DNA of 9,986 nucleotides from contig JBJEIR010000140.1 of the NCBI GenBank assembly GCA_051877215.1, forward strand, positions 1 through 9,986. Direction: 5' to 3'. Origin of the DNA: RGIG1959 sp051877215. Lineage in GTDB: Bacteria; Bacillota; Clostridia; Oscillospirales; Acutalibacteraceae. How positions within the stretch are numbered: the stretch's first letter is position 1; each line of letters begins with the position of its first letter. Below are positions 6,451-9,986 of this stretch, in pieces. Below the pieces are notes generated by a model. It searched no databases. It was not told the origin of the DNA and worked only from the letters and a program-made list of their open reading frames with translations. The translations under genes were made by a program, and so were the position numbers.

Positions 6451-9400
6451 GCCGATGTAACAATGGATCTGAGCAAAGCAGAGGTGAGCTGGGATTATAC
6501 ACTCACTGACGCGGAAGGAAACGCTTTCTCTGCTGCATATGGCTTAAATAAAGAGGACAATCCTTTCGGTTATGCCATGTCAGCCAGGCTGCATAAAATG
6601 CATGATTACACAGCCAAACGTCCCGGCCTCGGTTCTGATAAATCACAATGGATATACGGGCAGGATTTCGTTTATTGCTTTTGTATTGAACATGGTATTC
6701 CGCTGCCGGATTCGGGTAACTATGCGGGATCCGATGATCCTACACATGGAAACAAGTATGAGATGCTGTCAGCCGCACAGAAAGATCTGCTTGCTTTAGC
6801 GTTGACTTACGGGTACACCAATCGAACGGACCTGCAGACAAGCAAGGACGCCAATGCCTGTTATTCCGCTACGCAGCTTATTGTCTGGCAGATCACTCTC
6901 GGATTCAGAACTTCTCCGACAGAACTGAATGATAAGACCTATCCCATGAGCGGTTATACGGGAACGATGACCGAACAATATTGCAGAAATCCTTACCTTA
7001 AAGATTTCTACGACCGTATTCTGACGGATATGGCTAACCATTTTAAGCGTCCGAGCTTTACCTCGACGCTTAAAAGCTCCGCTCCTGTATACGATATGAA
7101 GTTTGAAAACGGAAAATATTCTGTGACGCTCACAGATACGAACGGCGTATTAGGCAACTTTTATGTATCTTCGAGCGGCGGCGTTTCAACCTCCATCAGC
7201 GGAAACACGCTGACAATATCCTCTTCCACGCCAATCAACGGTGATTGCATGATTAAACTAAACCGCCGGATCCCATCGACAAATCACACCACCGGATTTT
7301 TAATCTGGAGCGTGCCCGGAAAAGAAAATGCAAATCAGGATATGGTTTCAGGCGTGCCTGCGAACAATGACCCTGTTCCTGCATATCTTCAGGTTAAAGC
7401 TCCTGCCGGTCATTTGAAGATAATCAAAACTTCCGAAGACGGTAAGGTCAGCGGCATCCGTTTTCAAGTAACAGGCAACGGAATCGATAAGTCAGTCACA
7501 ACCGGTTCAAACGGTGAAATACTCCTGGAAAATTTACAGCCCGGTATATATTCCGTTTCCGAGGATGCGATTGACCGATACAATCCTCAGAATACGCAGC
7601 GTGTTACGGTTGTCAGTGGACAAACCGCTGCCGTGTACTTCAACAATACCCTTCGGCGCGGAGATCTGAGAGTTGTAAAAACATCAGAGGATCAGTTTGT
7701 TGAAGACGTTACGTTCCGTCTGAGCGGAACATCCCTTTCCGGACTACCGGTAAATCTGTATGCCAAAACCGATGCGTCCGGCGTTGCTCTTTTTGAAGAT
7801 GTTCTGATAGGTTCGGATTATGTGCTGGAGGAAATCGACACGGCAGAGCGGTATGTCGTTCCTGTGCCGGAAACGGTCACCGTGGAATGGAATAAGGTAA
7901 CAGAAAAAGCCGTGCACAATGTGTTGAAGAAATTCCGTGTAACCGTTCTGAAATCCGACGCAGAAACCGGTTATACCCAGGGAGACGGACAACTCGGCGG
8001 CGCCACTTACGGTCTGTTCAAGGGGAATCAAATGATAGCCTCTTATCAGACAGATGCCAACGGCACCTTTACAAGCGATTGGTTCGTCTGTGCAGACGAC
8101 TGGACCTTACGGGAAATATCGCCGAGCACCGGATACCTCTTGGATTCCTCTGAATACCATGTCGGCGCCGAACCGGGCAAATATAAAGTAGAATATTCCG
8201 AACTGACAATGAATGTGACGGAGATTATCAAAGAGGGCTCTGTGAGTATTATTAAGCACTGCGACGACGGTTCCACCCAAATTGAAACTCCTGAAAGCGG
8301 CGCGCAATTCCAAATCTATTTGAAAACGGCCGGAAGCTTCGACAATGCAAGAGAATCAGAACGGGACACTATGACCTGTGATGAATACGGTTTTTGTCAA
8401 AGTAAAAACCTGCCGTATGGAACATATATTGTTCATCAGACTGCCGGATGGGAAGGCAAGGAATTTATCAAGGACTTTGAGGTCTTTATTTCAGAAAACG
8501 AAAAAACATACCGCTTTTTAATTAACAACAGCACCTTTGAATCGGATATCCAGATCGTCAAGGTGGATGCGGAAAGCGGCAAGGTCATTCCTGCAGCCGG
8601 TGTCGGATTCCGAATCAAGGATGTACAGAGCGGTGAATTTATTACCCAGCATATAAAGTATCCCACTCCGACCGATATATCGATGTTCTACACCTCCCCC
8701 GAAGGTAAATTGATGCTGCCGCAGCCGCTTCCGTTCGGTGATTATGAACTGTGGGAGGAAAATAGCTGCGAGGGCTATGTGCTTTCCAAAGAACCGATTT
8801 CATTCAAGGTAGACGGCACAAAAGAACTTGTTGAAGTCAAAATGCCAAACGTGCCTCAAAAGGGGAAAATTATCATCAAAAAAACCGGTGAGGTTTTCTC
8901 TTCCGTAAAAGAATCGGGCGGATTTTATCAGCCTGTATATGCATTGGATGGACTTGCAGGTGCAGAATATCAGATCATTTCCCTTGAAGACATCTATACC
9001 CCTGATGGTACTCTGAGACATGCCAAGGATGAGGTCGTAGATACCATTGTCACATCAAGCAGTGGTGAGGCTGAAAGCAAACTGCTCTATCCCGGACTGT
9101 TTCAGGTTTTGGAAGTCAAAGCACCGAGTGGCATGGTTTTGAATACGGAGCCAAAATATGTAACAATCCATTATGCCGATGAAACGGTAGAGGTGGTTTT
9201 TGAGCACACATCTTTCCTAAACGAACGCCAGAAGGTGATCATCAGCCTGCTGAAAGAATTGGAACAGGACGGTACTTTCGGCATTGGCACGGCAGATGAA
9301 TATACAAAAGTCCGCTTCGGCCTGTATGTTGCGGAACCATTGAGAGCTGCCGATGGGACGGAGATCCCGAAAGACGGTCTTTTGGAGGTTATCGGAATCG

Positions 9401-9986
9401 ATGAAAACGGTCTGGGCGTGTTTACGGCGGATGTTCCGGTCGGCGCCAAGCTGTATGTCAAGGAATATGCCACCGATGAACACTATCTCATTTCCGATAC
9501 CGCTTATCCGGTGGAATTCGATTACCAAGGTGAGGATGTCGCCACCGTGCAGATTGTAGTTAATGACGGCGGCGCAATCGGAAATACCATCATTCGCGGT
9601 AATATTGAGGGCATGAAGACAGATGAAGACGGCGCCCCGGTTGCAAAAACGGTGTTCGGTCTGTTCAAACCGGATGAAACTATCTTTACCACCGATAACG
9701 CCCTTGCAACTGCCGAATCCGACGAGGACGGACAATTCACCTTCGCCGGTATTCCTTACGGAAAATGGCTGCTGAAGGAGCTCGCTTGTCCCGAGCAATA
9801 TGTGCTGTCCGATGAAATCATTGAAGTTACAGTTTCCGAACAGGATCAGGTCATAGAACTGAACGTGATCAATGAATTTATCACCGGCAGTGTGGAAGGC
9901 TTAAAGGTCGATGATAAGGAAAACCCTGTTTCCGGTGCGCTCTTCGGACTGTTTAAGGCAGACGAAACGGTGTTTTCGACCGAAAC
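6367..9986 (+). CDS. Giant thioester/CnaB (SpaA-type) surface adhesin, 3' end outside window
   Basis: ATG 6367 lies five bases after AGGAGG (6356-6361). The frame stays open to the right edge, giving 1206 full codons with no stop. Residues 1-28 are a signal peptide (basic start, hydrophobic core, AFA cleavage site before Ala29). Residues about 95-225 match a thioester adhesin domain: VYCFCIEHG supplies the likely Cys106, and SATQLIVW supplies Gln170, the partners of an internal thioester that can bond covalently to a target. Residues about 236-345 are a beta-rich spacer. From 349 on come SpaA/CnaB-type domains, which in this family are stabilised by Lys-Asn isopeptide bonds with a catalytic Glu. 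Eight are complete and a ninth is cut off. The protein should be secreted and, by analogy, attached to the wall by an LPXTG signal beyond the window. Host adhesion or donor-recipient contact is the probable role. Confidence 0.93.
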   Translation, partial: MINAKKRIISLLMTALMLVGIVPITAFAADVTMDLSKAEVSWDYTLTDAEGNAFSAAYGLNKEDNPFGYAMSARLHKMHDYTAKRPGLGSDKSQWIYGQDFVYCFCIEHGIPLPDSGNYAGSDDPTHGNKYEMLSAAQKDLLALALTYGYTNRTDLQTSKDANACYSATQLIVWQITLGFRTSPTELNDKTYPMSGYTGTMTEQYCRNPYLKDFYDRILTDMANHFKRPSFTSTLKSSAPVYDMKFENGKYSVTLTDTNGVLGNFYVSSSGGVSTSISGNTLTISSSTPINGDCMIKLNRRIPSTNHTTGFLIWSVPGKENANQDMVSGVPANNDPVPAYLQVKAPAGHLKIIKTSEDGKVSGIRFQVTGNGIDKSVTTGSNGEILLENLQPGIYSVSEDAIDRYNPQNTQRVTVVSGQTAAVYFNNTLRRGDLRVVKTSEDQFVEDVTFRLSGTSLSGLPVNLYAKTDASGVALFEDVLIGSDYVLEEIDTAERYVVPVPETVTVEWNKVTEKAVHNVLKKFRVTVLKSDAETGYTQGDGQLGGATYGLFKGNQMIASYQTDANGTFTSDWFVCADDWTLREISPSTGYLLDSSEYHVGAEPGKYKVEYSELTMNVTEIIKEGSVSIIKHCDDGSTQIETPESGAQFQIYLKTAGSFDNARESERDTMTCDEYGFCQSKNLPYGTYIVHQTAGWEGKEFIKDFEVFISENEKTYRFLINNSTFESDIQIVKVDAESGKVIPAAGVGFRIKDVQSGEFITQHIKYPTPTDISMFYTSPEGKLMLPQPLPFGDYELWEENSCEGYVLSKEPISFKVDGTKELVEVKMPNVPQKGKIIIKKTGEVFSSVKESGGFYQPVYALDGLAGAEYQIISLEDIYTPDGTLRHAKDEVVDTIVTSSSGEAESKLLYPGLFQVLEVKAPSGMVLNTEPKYVTIHYADETVEVVFEHTSFLNERQKVIISLLKELEQDGTFGIGTADEYTKVRFGLYVAEPLRAADGTEIPKDGLLEVIGIDENGLGVFTADVPVGAKLYVKEYATDEHYLISDTAYPVEFDYQGEDVATVQIVVNDGGAIGNTIIRGNIEGMKTDEDGAPVAKTVFGLFKPDETIFTTDNALATAESDEDGQFTFAGIPYGKWLLKELACPEQYVLSDEIIEVTVSEQDQVIELNVINEFITGSVEGLKVDDKENPVSGALFGLFKADETVFSTE
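6649..7041 (+). other. Predicted thioester (TED/TQXA-like) domain
   Basis: Residues about 95-225 of the giant adhesin. Cys106 (codon 6682-6684) is in the YC-F-CIEHG context and Gln170 (codon 6874-6876) is in ATQLIVWQI. The TQ-x-x-x-W signature and its distance from the Cys fit Gram-positive thioester adhesin domains. A second Cys (104) is two residues before Cys106, so which one forms the bond is not certain; the C-I-E context favours Cys106. Confidence 0.75.
7041..7075 (+). repeat. Long intragenic inverted repeat in adhesin gene
   Basis: Bases 7041-7055 pair with 7062-7075 in 14 base pairs with a single bulged C at 7052 and a six-base loop (CTTTAC). It lies at the junction between the thioester domain and the spacer. 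A competing pairing exists between 7053-7060 and 7071-7079. Neither is followed by a T-run on the + strand. Confidence 0.7.
7411..9986 (+). repeat. Tandem array of SpaA/CnaB-type isopeptide domains
   Basis: Domain borders in residues of the adhesin are about 349-427, 432-518, 522-617, 624-721, 726-828, 832-953, 956-1073, 1078-1169 and 1174 onward (cut). Each begins with a Lys-bearing strand (for example LKIIKTSEDG, LRVVKTSED, IQIVKVDAESG). Most have a Y-x-x-x-E or equivalent strand with the candidate catalytic Glu (E399, E489, E583, E797, E916, E1033, E1138). Most end in Asn (N427, N518, N828, N952, N1073, N1169). Domain four has Gln691 where Glu is expected. Confidence 0.85.
9598..9986 (+). 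repeat. Start of closely related 96-residue repeats
   Basis: The unit beginning at residue 1078 (base 9598) and the one at 1174 (base 9886) align without gaps at a spacing of 96 residues (288 bases). Both share the E-G-(M/L)-K-x-D start and the FGLFK-x-DET block. About half of the 33 comparable residues are identical. The repeat series probably continues past the window. Confidence 0.8.

Noticed and set aside
6306..6509. 67-residue + frame beginning in the terminator
   Set aside because: It runs through the hairpin and the adhesin signal peptide in another frame and has no ribosome binding site.
9217..9798. 193-residue open frame on the - strand
   Set aside because: It lies entirely opposite the adhesin's CnaB repeats, and the + frame shows clear domain structure; it is a shadow caused by codon bias.
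7411..9986. Repeated structure considered as a possible CRISPR or DNA-level satellite
   Set aside because: The repeats are visible at protein level with diverged DNA and domain-sized periods, as expected for CnaB domains; there are no short identical repeats with spacers.

Overview
The window looks like part of an integrative conjugative element, or an element derived from one, from a low-to-mid-GC Firmicute, most probably a gut-type clostridium (Clostridia). Supporting signs are strong AGGAGG-type ribosome binding sites, TTG starts, Gram-positive surface-protein architecture, and a TraG/VirD4-type coupling protein of the clostridial conjugation type. All genes lie on the + strand. I saw no credible minus-strand gene, RNA gene, CRISPR array, insertion sequence or attachment site, and no gene-free stretch longer than 300 bases. 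The assignment to an organism group is inference.

Left part (1-4223), conjugation and DNA processing. The window opens inside a small protein resembling the DUF5697 family (1-428). A TTG-started DUF6100-like protein follows (421-1083); its C-terminal half carries an Asp/Lys pattern strongly reminiscent of RusA Holliday-junction resolvases. After a 145-base gap containing a hairpin comes a 373-residue protein with a winged-helix-like N-terminus (1229-2350). The VirD4/TraG-like coupling ATPase follows (2343-4223), again started by TTG and overlapping the previous gene by 8 bases.

Middle part (4239-6343). A protein with a charged, disordered N-terminal tail and S1/OB-like RNA-binding repeats (4239-5456) is followed by a small lipoprotein with a Pro/Glu/Thr-rich stalk and a compact C-terminal domain (5533-6288). 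A strong bidirectional-looking hairpin terminator (6310-6343) closes this block.

Right part (6367-9986 and beyond). This is a very long secreted surface protein that is open to the right edge. It has a signal peptide, a predicted Cys-Gln thioester adhesin domain, a beta-rich spacer and at least eight SpaA/CnaB-type isopeptide domains, with a ninth cut by the window edge. No stop codon falls inside the window.

Working model (inference): the left genes prepare and couple transfer DNA to a type IV secretion channel whose other parts lie outside the window. The lipoprotein and thioester/CnaB adhesin would form the cell-surface contact side, perhaps holding donor and recipient (or host) together. 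The points most worth following are the RusA-like active-site pattern in the DUF6100-type gene, the terminator placed only 12 bases before the adhesin's ribosome binding site, and the alternative hairpins inside the adhesin coding sequence.
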